A stretch of DNA of 64,000 nucleotides from Paratinospora sagittata (GCA_035771175.1 CM069594.1:9920620-9984619), one strand, 5' to 3'. Shown: positions 24,365 to 36,126, numbered from the stretch's first letter. Notes: generated from the sequence alone by a model not told the origin. Numbers and translations: made by a program.

Positions 24365-24863
24365 GGGAATTTGAACAGTTTATCAGCAGTTACTTTTTAA
24401 ACAGTTTATCAGCAGTTACTTGTAAACAGGTTATCAACAGTTACTGTTGAACAGGTTATCAGCAGTACTGTTTGGAGTCCGTTATTATATATTAACAGAT
24501 ATGATAGTCATTAGCGTTACAGGGAATTTGAACAGTTTATCAGCAGTTACTTTTTGAACAATTACTTTTTAAACAGTTTATCAGCAGTTACTTTTAAACA
24601 GTAACAGTTAAGCCGCAGTTACGTTTTTAAACAATTTATCAGCAGTAACTTTTGAACAGGTTATCAGCAGCACTGTTTGGAGTCCGTTATTATATATTAA
24701 CAGATATGTTAAACAGTTACTTTTTAAACAGTAGATCAGCAGTTACTTTTAAACAGTAACAGTTAAGCCGCAGTTACTTTTTTAAACAGTTTATCAGCAG
24801 TAACTTTTGAACAGGTTATCAGTAGTACTGTTTGGAGTCCGTTATTAGGGTTTAGGGTTTAGG
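24365..24863 (+). repeat. Second CAGTTAC/TAACAG array with telomere-like tail
   Basis: A copy of the array at 22302-22572, with extra units, directly downstream of the RKD stop codon. It ends in three TTTAGGG-type units at about 24845-24866, the plant telomere repeat. With the following minisatellite and exon copy it forms a duplicate of the gene's upstream region. Confidence 0.7.
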
Positions 24864-25088
24864 GTTTGTCGTTCCTGTTCATCAGCACGCCATTCCTGTC
24901 ATCGCACTTTTGTCGTTCCTGTTCAGTAGCACGTCATTCCTGTTCATCGCACGCTTGTCATCAGCACGCCGTTCCTGTTCATCAGCACGCCATTCCTGTT
25001 CATCTGCACGCTTGTCGTTCCTGTTCATCAGCACCCTCCTCTCTCCTCTTGTCCATAAAATTGTGTTCTTTTCTTTTGTAGAGAACTG

Positions 25089-25268
25089 ATGATGATGATG
25101 AACTTCACAGCTAACAGAGACATGGAGAGGCATTTGAACAGTCAAAACGCCTGCTGCTGTGTGTTCAGAGCTAACAGAAACATGGAGAGGAATCAATCAC
25201 TTCAAAACGCCTGCTGCTGTGTGTATGAAATGGATGATATTGGAGAAGACCCATTTCTCTTCTCAAAT
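25089..25268 (+). pseudogene. Orphan second copy of RKD exon 1
   Basis: It encodes MMMMNFTANRDMERHLNSQN and continues like exon 1 at 22841 through DPFLFSNQ, with a handful of substitutions. It is preceded by the same TTTTCTTTTGTAG and minisatellite. Similarity stops at about 25267, before the donor site, and gives way to CACTATT repeats. No downstream exons follow, so it is a partial duplicate. Confidence 0.85.
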
Positions 25269-25312
25269 CAATCACTATTTACTATTCACTACTATTCATT
25301 ACTATTCATTCG

Positions 25313-26208
25313 AAAGATGTAAATTGTATTAAAATTGTCAAACGGTCTCCAAAACGCATGAAATAGAATCTAACCATAGATTCGGAGTCCCGACAATCCA
25401 GGGAATGTTTTTCTACCTTCCTAGCGGGTTTTCATTCACGTTGGGGTCAAAACCCCAATTTGTCAAAACGCGGTAAAACGACTTCCACAGTCAAAATTAA
25501 TGCGCTAGAAAGTTTGCATCTCGCTTAGATATCAATTTTACGAAGAAAGGGAGTTAAACTCACTTACCGCAAGGCTCGATTGGACGCGAATTCCGCGTTT
25601 CCCCCTTTTCTTCTTCTCCTTCTTCTTTATGCTTCTTCTCTGTTTTTTTTTTCGTTGGAGTCTAGCACCTTCTTTTCTTTTCCTTTTCTTTTCTTTTATT
25701 TTTGTTTACAAGTTAGCAACTTCGCTTTCTCTTCTTTTATATATATATATATATTTATATTTCTTTTTGTTTGGACGTTTTTGGGAGAGATTGAGAGTGA
25801 CTTCTTTTGTTTTTTATTTTTATTTTATTTTTATTTAACGTGGGAGAGCGCTTAAAAATGAGAGGTGTTAAATATATATAAAACATATGATCCTATGCTC
25901 CTCATGCTTGATAGTTAACCAACTCACCCCATAAATTAATCACTTTAATTCAACTCAATTCACATATTGAATTCATCAACCCATTCAACTAATAAAACTT
26001 TTATTATTTATTTAATAATTTTATTTATTTGGTCATACTCCTTAAATATAGCATGTATTTTTATACACGCATATATTTGACTTTTACGTATAAAATACGT
26101 GTATTATCACCCATATATTTAGCTACTACGTATAAAATACGTGTATTATACATCTCGATATACGCGTACTTCAACGTATATTTTTAATTAAAATTACGGG
26201 GTGTTACA
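25313..26208. other. Right part of the RKD-bearing element
   Basis: Non-coding. The T/C-rich stretch at 25600-25850 creates low-complexity frames. At 26065-26165 a unit of about 60 bp with ACGTATAAAATACGTGTATT occurs twice. Confidence 0.45.
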
Positions 26209-26252
26209 AGTACACTGTGTCAGTCATGACATTAGCCTACGTCAGGTGCTTT
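26209..26252 (-). mobile_element. Terminal 44 bp of the interrupted outer element
   Basis: Read on the minus strand, this starts TGTCACAAAGCACCTGACGT at 26252 and runs to the AGTAC target copy. It is the detached end of the truncated element at 17335-17975. Confidence 0.65.
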
Positions 26253-26339
26253 GTGACATTAAACCCGACCACTCTCGACCCAACTCAACCCGAAATGGTT
26301 AGGTTTGGTTGGGTTGGGTTTGCTTACACCGCTATAAAT

Positions 26340-27600
26340 AGCTTGGTACACACCTACTATTTTCATTTTACACAAACTTTATTATTAAATATTTAAAATT
26401 CAATGTTCAAAGTGCTCAAGGGTTGTTATTTGATTTTGTTATGATGGTAGGTGTCACGAGTACCAAAATGGGGTAAATTTTTCGCCTACGAGTATTCATC
26501 GTGCTCCTGCCAAAATGGGGTTGAGTTATTAGCAATTGCTAGTAATTCAAGGTTTTCTTAGCAATTCACGTAGTACACTCGATAGCGATTGATCATCCGT
26601 GATGCACTAAGATCCACACATAGTCTCAATAACTTCACTTTACTTCATTGAGTATTTCCCCTTTAAATGCACTTTCACTTGAGGATTACCAAGGGATTCT
26701 CACATTTACTCGACAAAACACCAATGTATATGCATATAGTAGTAATTACACTAGCAATACCGGAGTAACACGTGAACATCAAGTAAATAACACAACCACA
26801 AGGAAATACGAATTAGGCACTAAGTATAACTCTGTTCTCATACCAAAATTGAGATTACAACACTTTCAATGTATTTTCCAAGGACATGGGAGTTATATAC
26901 AACCAACCATGTAACTAACTATACAACTACTTGGACACTTGTCACCATCTCTTATGACACTTCCTAAGATACAATCTTGACCTTACACGTATTACAACTT
27001 TCCAAACTGATCATAACATCCCCATCTCAAGAAGTCACATGTCATAAGTAGTTCTCAACCTACTCCTTGATGCCTAGGTGACATAACTATCTGCAACTGT
27101 TAGGTAGTTACTGTGGTGAGAGTTATCCAAATGCTAGTAATTGTCCCCTTTGCTAAGCCCACGAAATTCACTTGGGTTTGACCCATTCTTGCATCATTTT
27201 AGCTACACATGAGTTCACTACGCCCCCAAATCCACCATAAGGCCTGTTACTTGATTTCTTGAGCTCAATCACTTTAGCTCTGGTCTCACTTAGATTGTTT
27301 TTACTGGCCAAGTCCAACAATTCTCCATAGCTCTTGATTAGGGGTCTTTTTTATTTATTTATTATTTTTTTGAGAACAATATTGTACAAAATTCTTTTAT
27401 TACAACAACTAGTATGTGGGGGCATGTGCCTTAGGTGACGTTTAAAATCTAAAATTCAAAATTTTTTTAAATTTAAAATAAAATTATGTTTAGAAATAAA
27501 AAATGATCATAAAGTAAAAAAAATTAAGTTTTAAAAAGGACATAAATGAAGAAATTGAGGTTTAAAAGTAAAATGGAGAAATTTCTTGTAATTTGTAAAG
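26340..27600. other. Intergenic, no gene recognised
   Basis: The frame at 26648-26914 has no recognisable domain. The region looks repeat-derived (stretches such as CACTTTACTTCATTGAG) but could not be bounded. Confidence 0.35.
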
Positions 27601-27649
27601 TAGCTACTTTATGATTTTATGTACGGCGGTTTCACACAACTATCGCTCG

Positions 27650-27962
27650 GCAGCGAAAGATCATAAAAAGGTGCGCTACCGAAAAAGCACAAAATTACAT
27701 TCTTCGTTTTCAAGCATTTTCTCTCTTTCATTTCACTTTTTTTTTGTTTTTCTTCAGAAAACAATACCCCTAATAATTGCAGAATATTGAAAGAAGGAAA
27801 AATTAAAAACCCCAAGGCGTCCGAAGTTTGAACGATGAAGCTGGTGATGAATCACCTCCTCTCCTGCTAGTGACGTGAGTCGCCTCTTTTGCTTGCAATT
27901 ATTACCGTCAATCGCCACTGATCTCCTTGCCATTGCCGCGAATCGCTCTTACAAACCCACAG
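27650..27962 (+). other. Candidate non-coding first exon of ARP7
   Basis: This is the only stretch upstream of the ARP7 start codon that looks like a plant 5' leader. It is T/C-rich (TTTTCTCTCTTTCATTTCAC), then GC-richer, and ends ACAAACCCACAG followed by GTGTGCTTTC, a plausible donor at 27963. The ARP7 start codon lies two bases after an acceptor-like TTTTGTTTTCAAAG, so a 5' UTR intron is expected. If this exon belongs to ARP7, that intron is about 11.3 kb. It could instead be the truncated start of another gene. Confidence 0.35.
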
Positions 27963-28385
27963 GTGTGCTTTCTCATCTCTTCTATGCTGTTTGTTTTGCA
28001 ATTAGGTTTTGTTTGCTTGCATTTTTGGGTTTTCTTGCTTCTCTATCTGAAAAGAACTTGAGTACGTTTGCTTCCTAGTTTGGTGTAGGATTCCTGAAAG
28101 GGATTGCTTCTGTTAAGTCTCAAGTTTTCATGATTTTGTGTTATGTGAGATTTGGAATTCGTTTTACATGCATTTCAGAGGAAGCGCCTTCTGAGTCATT
28201 TAGTGGAAGCTTGAGTACTGAATGAAACAGGGGCATTGCCTCTTCTTGAAATGCAGCTAGCTAGTGATGATTTAATTCTTTTAGAACAGAAACATGAGAA
28301 GGAACTTTTCAGATTGTAACGACTTTTAAGATTAGAAACATATGAACATACCTTCATTCCCTTTTGAGAAATAAATGCATTTGAT

Positions 28386-28665
28386 CATTGCCATATTTAC
28401 TTTTGGGTCCAAAAATGATACCTCAATAACTAATCAAAATGGGTGAAGTTACAACAAACTGGAGATAATATAAAATGTATTTGATTATTTACTTTTCAGT
28501 TCAAAAATGATACCTCAATAACTAATCAAAATGGATGAAATTACAACAAACTAGAGATAATATAAAATGCATTTGATTATTTACTTTTCAGTCCAAATAT
28601 GATACCTCAATAACTAATCAAAATGGATGAAATTACAACAAACTGAAGATAATATAAAATGCTCT
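28386..28665. repeat. 92-bp tandem repeat, three copies
   Basis: The core GATACCTCAATAACTAATCA starts at 28417, 28509 and 28601. Copies differ at only a few positions. Confidence 0.9.
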
Positions 28666-28767
28666 TGGATTCTGACCAAAAATTAGATCTTAATTCTTAT
28701 ACTGGAATTCATGAAAGAGAAAGGGTACAACCGTAAATGAATCTTTCATGAATTTGGTTGACAACAT

Positions 28768-31700
28768 TGTAACACCCTGGTTTTAAAATAATAAATAAAT
28801 AAATAGAATATTAATTTATTCTCTTGGTTATAATCTTTTTTTTTTTCACTTAGGGCAACAAACATATTATTTAGAAAAAAATAAATACAAAAAATAATGA
28901 TTAATAAAAATTAAATTTAGATCAGTTGATAAGTGGTTGAAGATTAATAAGTATGTTATGTTAAAAACAAGATAAAATGAAATAATAATTAATAAATATG
29001 CTTAATTTCTAATCAAATTAACGAATATGAATCCATGTATCACGACCAAATCATGGAAAAATATTTATTATTGACTCGTTAATTTGAAAAAGTGTAATGA
29101 CTCTACTCCGGATCATTACTATCAGTACATATCACGAGACATTTCTACCAAAATTTCGGCAGAGTCTCCTTTGTATTTTGGGCATTCGCAAAACTTTCTG
29201 AACTTGTAAGTACTTGATATATATCCATACAATTTACAAGACATATTCTCCAATCCAACCATAAATAATTCCCAAATGAATAAACTCATATATTTCATCC
29301 ATTCTAGTAAATCATAAAGAAAACAACTTCATATTAATAAATGTCTAAGCAATTCCTTCAACAAGAATTACTTGAAACTAAAATAATGAAGTTTTCATAA
29401 AAGAACCAAATAATAAGGTCATCAATGAAATTAAACTATCCACAATTACCTATCCTAATCCATGATCATTGGAACCCACATCTCATTGACTTAACTAATT
29501 ACCTAATACATAAAGTCCTTACAAAGTGCATAATATTTTATATTTTCAAATCAAAGCATAAGCTAATCTAATTTCTAATGCCATAACTAACAAGTCTAGT
29601 GGTTGTCTCCAAATTCTTGAGGTGACTGCTCCAGGGTATCCACCACTTTGTTTTCCTCTGAAAAAAATGATAAAGTAAATGGGGTGAGCTCATAGAGCCT
29701 TTTGAGTAAATAACGGGCCAAACCATTACAACAACCTACGACTAAATAAAACTTTCGTCTACATAGGCAATATAATTAAAAATAAAGACACAACATTATA
29801 AGTAAACATGCTCATGCATATGCAATAGACGAATTCGTGTATGACCATTTAACCAGTACAACTAAGAGTCTACAACTGATGCACGTCCCTCAGTCTGGGC
29901 ACAATTCCCTCCTAACTTAACCAACCAGGAGTAGCTGTTGCCCCTATTCGCCGGTCACAATGTCTTCACCTGTCCTGATTTTTGGCCCGGGTACTTAGCT
30001 GCTGCTCACTTAGACACTGCTTGTCCTGCTCAGGTTGTTGTTAATCATTTTCTCGCATCTACGGTAAAAAATGTCGACATCTACAAAAGTAGCTCGCGTC
30101 TAAATGCCAATCTGACAGTTTTTGTATTCTCTTAGAAGTTCCCGCCCAAATGCATATCATACACGCCCACAGATCAATCATAATAGTAACTCGAGACCCA
30201 AAACATCACTAAGTGATTTTGCATTACAAGGTGTCCCATACCACCATGTAATACAAGATCACTCAATGAAAATTTTAAATACCCAAGTGATGATCACTAG
30301 GATACCAAGAGTTCTGATGCCTACTGAGCACATATTGATCAGCCATCCGCTACTATGACTTTTAAGAAAATACCATTTCATTTCAAATACCATTTTTAAG
30401 TAAACGGCTTAAAATAAAGATGATTTTCACCCTGTTATTAATTTATTATTATTGGGTCTCCACCATTTACATACTTTTGCTCATGAGACATCACATTGAT
30501 TACCATCACAATTCATACCGAAACACCTCATTAAACTTGCAAGATGACCCATAATAATCAATCAACACCTTTCCATATGCATTTCACACCACGTGTATTC
30601 ATCATTTGATAACTATACAATCCCACAAATAGTAAAAATTTGCTAACAATTAAAAATTCGTAATTCCTTTTAACAATTGTCTAACCATGTCATATATACC
30701 ATTTGAGTTCGATAAAATCTTTTATAAAGACAACTTCATTCAAATTCATGCTAATCCAAGAAAACTCCATCAACCAGATAATGCAAGGATAACAAAAATA
30801 ATTTTCATTGCATCAAACAACTATTTTCCACAGTTTCAAAGACATATCATTCATACTAGATATAAATTTTAAAAGCCGAAAACAGTGGCCGCTGTAATAA
30901 TTTGGTCAGAGATTCACTCACCAAAAACTGTGATTCCTTACTTCCTTTCCCTTGGCTTTGGTTCCTTCTTTAGGTTCTCAAATCCCTTTCGTGTAAAAAG
31001 AGTCTATGAGACACATTTGAAGTGGTTGAGACTACACAATGCCAAAATACTTGTGGTCTTATATAAAGAGAAGTTTAACTACAAATGCAACTCCTAGTTG
31101 TTACCACTTTGAACTCTTCAATTTTTGCCTACCCATTATTTAATTCATGGACATAGGTACCATTAGGCTATACCATTCCTTTACATTCAATAACGCACCT
31201 TAATCAATCAAAAATTGGTTCTCGCCTCTTGTTAGACAATTTATCAAGCACTTCTTGTGCATTTTCATCTAGGCATCCGCACATCTTACTAATTCTTACA
31301 ATGGTCAAGAGTCTTTCTAGTTCCGGGCACTATGTCATAAGTCACTCTTTTGGGGCTTTTCATCAAACAACCAACAAGCATATAGGAAGTATTTCAGATA
31401 CCATATTTCTTTTTATAACTTTTTAATTCAATCTTGGTGAAGGAAACAAAAACATCTTACAAATATTAATGAACAACATTCTCCAAGTTGTGATTAATCC
31501 AAACTAGTCTAGGCACAACCTCAATCTCTGATGTTTTCATTTTATTCCGTCTTCCCTTTTCTTAATTTCCTCTTTGTTAAATATTTGCAAGTTATAATCC
31601 TAAGAAAATCATAGTTCTAATATGGAATGGCAATAAACAACCATGAACTGATTCTTTTTTCTCAACCCAATATCCAAAGAAGGTAAGGGAAAATAGATTT

Positions 31701-32763
31701 TTCCTCGACTCGGTCTAGATTGCAGTAGAGAGCAATTTTTAATTGTTGGGACTTCTTAGAAACTCTTCTCAATTGATGCGGCAAGGGTTTGAATTGTCCT
31801 CTTCTACTTCCATTGTACGAACTTCTCTAGGGCTTCTGTTCCTTCATCACAAAGAGGGTGAAGTTTTATTCTAAATTTTGATCTTTGTCTTGGTCACTCT
31901 ATGCTAAAATCCCCTTCCCAATAGGTTTCCTTCTCTTGATCATTCCCGGAACAGATAAAATCAAATCCCACTCGAGTACTCAATCTTCCTCTAATATTTT
32001 CTATTAAGTTCAAGAGAGAAAAGAACTCTTTCCCAAATCAACTCCTACGGTTTACCCACTATATCTTTTTAATTTTATTTTATTTTTAGAGAATGAATTA
32101 ATAAAGTATAAGTTTAATTAATTAATTTATTTTATTTGATTTGCTTCATTCTAAAAAAAATAACACCCATTAGTATGTGTGTGTAGGTGAGGCCAACATA
32201 ATAATATTATTAGTTGCTTTATGTATTTATTTTCAATTCTATTTTATTTTTATTCAACAAATTAATTCTATTCAATTCTCACGTTATTTTTTTTTAGGCC
32301 ATAATGGGCAACCCATTAAGTGTTGCTCATTATCAAAAATAAAAATGGCAAAATCTAATCATACTTTATTTTATTTATTTTTATTTGTTTATTGTTAATA
32401 ATTTTTTTCTTTATTTTCATTCTCTTTTTTTATTTAATGAATTAATAATATTTTATTTATTTTTATTTTTTTTACGATTTGTTCGCTTGTTATGTAGATT
32501 CATATTCGTCGATTTACTTTTAAAAAAATAACCATATCTCTTAATTATTATTTTATTTTATTTTACTTTTGAAAATAAACATATTTATTAATCTTTAGAT
32601 ACTCATTGACTGATCCAAATTTAACTATATTTATTAATCATTGTTTTTTATTTATTTTTTAAATATTAAAAGTTTGTTTCTTAATGCGAAAGAAATTTAT
32701 TATTAGGAGAATAAATAAATATTCTATTTATTTATTTATTATTTCAAAAATTAGGGTGTTACA
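28768..32763. mobile_element. 4.0-kb element with long inverted ends
   Basis: It begins TGTAACACCCTGGTTTTAAA, and its right end read in reverse begins TGTAACACCCTAATTTTTGA. Both continue with AATAATAAATAAATAAATAG and then AATAT, so the inverted similarity extends about 55 bp. It carries the family block GGGGTGAGCTCATAGAGC near 29681. The 5-bp flanks (AACAT and AAAAG) differ, so no target duplication supports the insertion. No coding frame is credible. It is probably a diverged relative of the TG...CA elements at 17976 and 19208. Confidence 0.55.
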
Positions 32764-33960
32764 AAAAGAGTAAAAACAAGGAAAAAGAAATTAATTAACA
32801 AATAAAAAGAATAAATGGATAAAAACAAAATAAAATCATTTCTTTTATTTTTATTTTTGAAGTGAAAATTGAATATAATGAGCACCATTCAATGGGTTGG
32901 CTAGTATAACCTAAACAAACAAACAAGCAAACAAACAACAAATAAATAAAAATAAAGTAAAATATAAAAACAAAGAGATTTTCTCTCAACAACTTAATGG
33001 AAGATATTGGGGAGAGATTGATTGAAAGAAAAGGGATTTTCTCCTTTCGTAAAGGATTGAGCATATGAAGAGGGATTTGATTTTATCCTTTATGTGAAAG
33101 ATCAAGAGAGAAAGAGCTTATAGGGAAGGGGTTCTACCTTCATCCCTTTTGCAGAGTGAACAAGACAGGGAATGAAAAGCTGAAGAAAAGCTCACTCTTC
33201 TCTACATTAAACCTTGTTGTGGCAAACAAAAAGAGTAAAAATGAGGCAATTTAAGAGGGTCCAACAAGTAAAAGACATTGGCTATTGCTATCTAAAGTGC
33301 ATTGAGGTAAAATCTACACTCCCTTATCTTCTTCCAATGTTTGAATGAAGAAAAGAATCAGTTAATGATTCTTTGTTGTCCTTCCATTTTAGAACTATGA
33401 TTTTCTTAGGGTTTTATTGTTCGGATGTTTGAAAGAGAGGAAATTAAGAAAGAGAAAGATAAAATAAAATAAAACCATCAGAGATTGTGGGTATTCCTAG
33501 ATTAGTTTGGGTTGACAACAAGTTGGAGAATGTTGTTCATTGATCTTTGTAAGACACTTTTGCTTCCTTCACCAAGATTGAATTGAAAAAGTCACAAAGA
33601 GAAATAAGACATCTCAAATACATCTTGTGTGCTTGTTGGTTGTTTAATGAAATGCTCCAAAGGAGTGACTTATGCGATTATGTTAGGGATTGGAGGAACT
33701 CTTGACCTAATTGTAAGATTTAGCGGTATGTGTGAATGCCTAAATAAAAATGCCCAAGAGTTGCTTGATAAAATGGTTAAGAAGAGGTGAGAACATAACT
33801 TTAATTGAGTATGTAATGTATGTTGCTGAAGTGTGTAAAGGAGTGACATAACCTAATAATGGTCACTATGTCAATTGAATATGAATTAATTAAGGTAAAG
33901 AAATCTCATAGCCTAATGGTCACCATGCTCACTGAATGTAAATTAAATTGAATGGGTACA
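31130..33960. repeat. Large imperfect inverted repeat (arms about 1.1-1.2 kb)
   Basis: The left arm (31130-32350) matches the reverse complement of the right arm (32860-33960). Examples are TTCAATCTTGGTGAAGGAA against TTCCTTCACCAAGATTGAA, and CATCAAACAACCAACAAGCA against TGCTTGTTGGTTGTTTAATG. The centre near 32600 is AT-rich low complexity. The left arm lies within the 28768-32763 element while the right arm lies outside it, so a second, inverted relative probably abuts here. Transcription could make a long hairpin RNA. Confidence 0.7.
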
Positions 33961-34282
33961 ACATAATAAAGAGGGTTGTAGCATCATGATTGGATTAGTG
34001 CCTATAGAATGTTTGAAGAAAATCCCAAACAAGAATAATGACTTTAGTTTAAAGAGATTTGAAACACACAAATGCATATACTAATTAAAGAAATTCTTCA
34101 ACGAAAAGTCTAGGCACTCATGTAAGGCCTAGAATTCTAATATTAAAATAAGAGTATACTAGTGGTCAGCTAATGTATTGCTTCTAAGTTATTGCAATGT
34201 GGTGGTTGTAGAGGCTTTATAAAACTCTAGAGAGTTTAGGTGTGCATTAGTTCAAGGAAGCGACTTCCATAGAGTTTGTGAG

Positions 34283-34885
34283 TAGGGTTGGCAAAATATC
34301 GGGTATGGACGGGAATGGGTACGGACAACATCTTATACTAACGGACATATAGCATGTCCGTACCCGACCCGGTTTGAAAAACGGACAGGAAATGTTTGTC
34401 CGTACCTGTATGATTTAAAAACTGGGTAATTAAGTTTTGCCCGTATTTGTATACTTTTTCAAGAATATATGTTGGTAAAGTATGCTTTTTCATTAAAAAA
34501 AAATTAGAGATCTCTTGCCAATAGAGATGAAGAATGAAGAAAAGGAAAAAAAGAAGATAATTAGAAGAAAGAAATAAAATTTTAGAAGAAATATAAGTAA
34601 AAAGGTTCAACGAGATATGTAATTTTTGGCAAAAAAAAAAAAAAAAAAAAAACAAGATATGGAATTGATTAATTAAAATGTATGTAACATATTTATTTAC
34701 CCATTATATTTAGTAGGAACCAGGTACCTGGTTTTAAAAGCTCTTGTCCGGACCCGACCCAATTTTTAAAACGGACATAGATTTTTTGTCCGTACCCGAC
34801 TCGATTTTTAAAAGACTTTGTTCGTACCCGTTTTAAAGATGGCCAAACGAAATCGAACGGGTCCGGACCTATTTTGCCACCCTCA
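34283..34885. mobile_element. 603-bp hAT-type MITE
   Basis: The left end TAGGGTTGGCAAAATATCGG pairs with the right end, whose complement reads TGAGGGTGGCAAAATAGGTC. Flanks TTTGTGAG (34275-34282) and TCTGTGAG (34886-34893) match at seven of eight positions, as expected for hAT. The interior repeats GTCCGTACCCGACCC and AAAACGGACA in both orientations. The frames in it are not genes. Confidence 0.8.
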
Positions 34886-34986
34886 TCTGTGAGTGATGTT
34901 GTCCCTTTCCTTGGTTTCTTGTACCATCATATGTATTTATTTTATAAAATGCTATGTGAAAAATAGTTATGTTTTATGTTTTCATC

Positions 34987-35340
34987 CATGGTAGTCAAAA
35001 TTGTGAGTTGGAATCAAATGGTTTTGAGGCTTGATGAATTAAATCGAGATTCAGATTGAAGAATTATAAGATTCACAATACATATTTGAATCTTATATTT
35101 GTATATATGAAGTACCCTTATAAAGGCATTGGTGTTTTTTAGCTAATTAACGATTCGAACCTATTCATTATGATTTAACTAGCAATTCGGTTTGATTTAC
35201 GTACGATTTGGACCGATTCACCCATGATTCAAACCAATTCATTTATGGTTCATAGGTATAGCGATTCAAGAATCCGATTAGAATCTCTTTATGGTGAATC
35301 GTACGTTTCATTGATTCAGATCGCGATTTTGACTACTATG
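34987..35340. mobile_element. 354-bp hAT-type MITE
   Basis: The left end CATGGTAGTCAAAATTGTGA pairs with the complement of the right end, CATAGTAGTCAAAATCGCGA. Exact 8-bp duplications TTTTCATC lie at 34979-34986 and 35341-35348. The interior is rich in GATTCAAACC/GGTTTGAATC-like blocks. A degenerate relative lies at about 45109-45365. Confidence 0.85.
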
Positions 35341-35369
35341 TTTTCATCAATGATTTTGTTTGTGTAAGG

Positions 35370-35845
35370 CTAGTGGTGAAACTAGTTAGCATATCTTTGT
35401 GGATTGTGAGTTTTCTAAAAAGATTTGGAGACGATGGGAATCACTCCTTCAGTGGGAGGGGTTCCCCAATGCTTCTTCTTTATGGGCCTCTCCTGATGCT
35501 CCAGTTCTGCCGAGACGGTTGTGGGATTATTGGCGTATTGTCGTTTTTGCAGTTGTGTGGTTTATTTGGAAAGAAAGGAATTCTCGCATTTTTGATGACC
35601 ATGTTAAGGAGTGTGGGGAAGTTTGAGAAAATTCTTTCTTTTTAGCTTCCCTCTGAGTTAGTGCTAGTAAGCTAGCTAGGTGTTTTTCCCTAGGGGATTG
35701 GTTGTTGGGATGGAATCCCATTTTGGATAGCATTTGATTCTTGATTCTTGTTGTTGCTATTTGGACCATGGGTCCTAGTGTATTTTTGCTGTACATATTA
35801 CACAATTAATACAATATACTTTTGTTTCTTGTCAAAAAAAAAAAG
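35370..35845 (+). pseudogene. LINE 3' end (zf-RVT region) with A-tail
   Basis: The frame from 35399 encodes MDCEFSKKIWRRWESLLQW and then VVWFIWKERNSRIFDDH. This is the zinc-binding C-terminal region of plant LINE reverse transcriptases. The 3' end reads TTTTGTTTCTTGTC plus an A-run at 35836-35845. It is 5'-truncated; no clear target duplication was found because the MITE abuts its left side. Confidence 0.75.
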
Positions 35846-36126
35846 ATTTTAACCATGAAGTGAATTTTAAGAAATATCGAATTTTGGTGTGAAGTGATAA
35901 GACATTTTAATTGTGTATTGAGAAAAATTGTTTTGATGGAAAACCTCATGTTTATTGATAAGGAAGCATGTCATATTGCATTTATCTATTTAGCATCAAG
36001 TTAGGCTTGCAATTGGAGCATGGAAGTTTCAAATTGGTGAAATACACTGGATTTGAGAAAAATGCATTGATAAAAATTCTTTGTGTTGTTCTAAATTGCA
36101 TTTGTTATAGGTTTAAATATCGAAAT

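Larger units (their letters stand above)
17976..26208 (+). mobile_element. 8.2-kb TG...CA element carrying an RKD-like gene
   Basis: The unit begins TGTCACGACGCCCCTGACGT and ends ACGGGGTGTTACA. It is flanked by an exact 5-bp duplication, AGTAC, at 17971-17975 and 26209-26213. TG...CA ends with a 5-bp duplication are hallmarks of LTR retroelement integration. I see no second copy of either end inside, so it behaves like a solo LTR or non-coding LARD-type unit. It contains the motif block at 18428-18460 shared with its relatives, a nested relative at 19208-22065, and a multi-exon RKD-like gene at 22841-24303. Without the nested unit it is about 5.4 kb. Near its right end are repeats of ACGTATAAAATACGTGTATT. 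Placing it in a Ty3/gypsy lineage is inference. Confidence 0.7.
16662..26333. mobile_element. Possible outer hAT MITE, split by nested insertions
   Basis: The left end, CAGGGTGAGAATGTCACCCG followed by repeated CCCGACCCAACCC, is a typical hAT MITE terminus. The only matching inverted end is near 26260-26333 (GGTTGGGTTGGGTTTGCTTA then CACCG). Everything between would be later insertions plus the segment 16860-17330, which looks like a captured plant 5' UTR (T/C-rich). The expected 8-bp target duplication is not convincing, so the pairing of the two ends is tentative. Confidence 0.3.

Noticed and set aside
25580..25855. 91-residue Phe/Leu-rich plus-strand frame
   Set aside because: T/C-rich promoter-like tract within an element; no start context or similarity.
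35527..35805. 92-residue minus-strand frame
   Set aside because: Antisense shadow of the LINE 3' end, which is recognisable on the plus strand.
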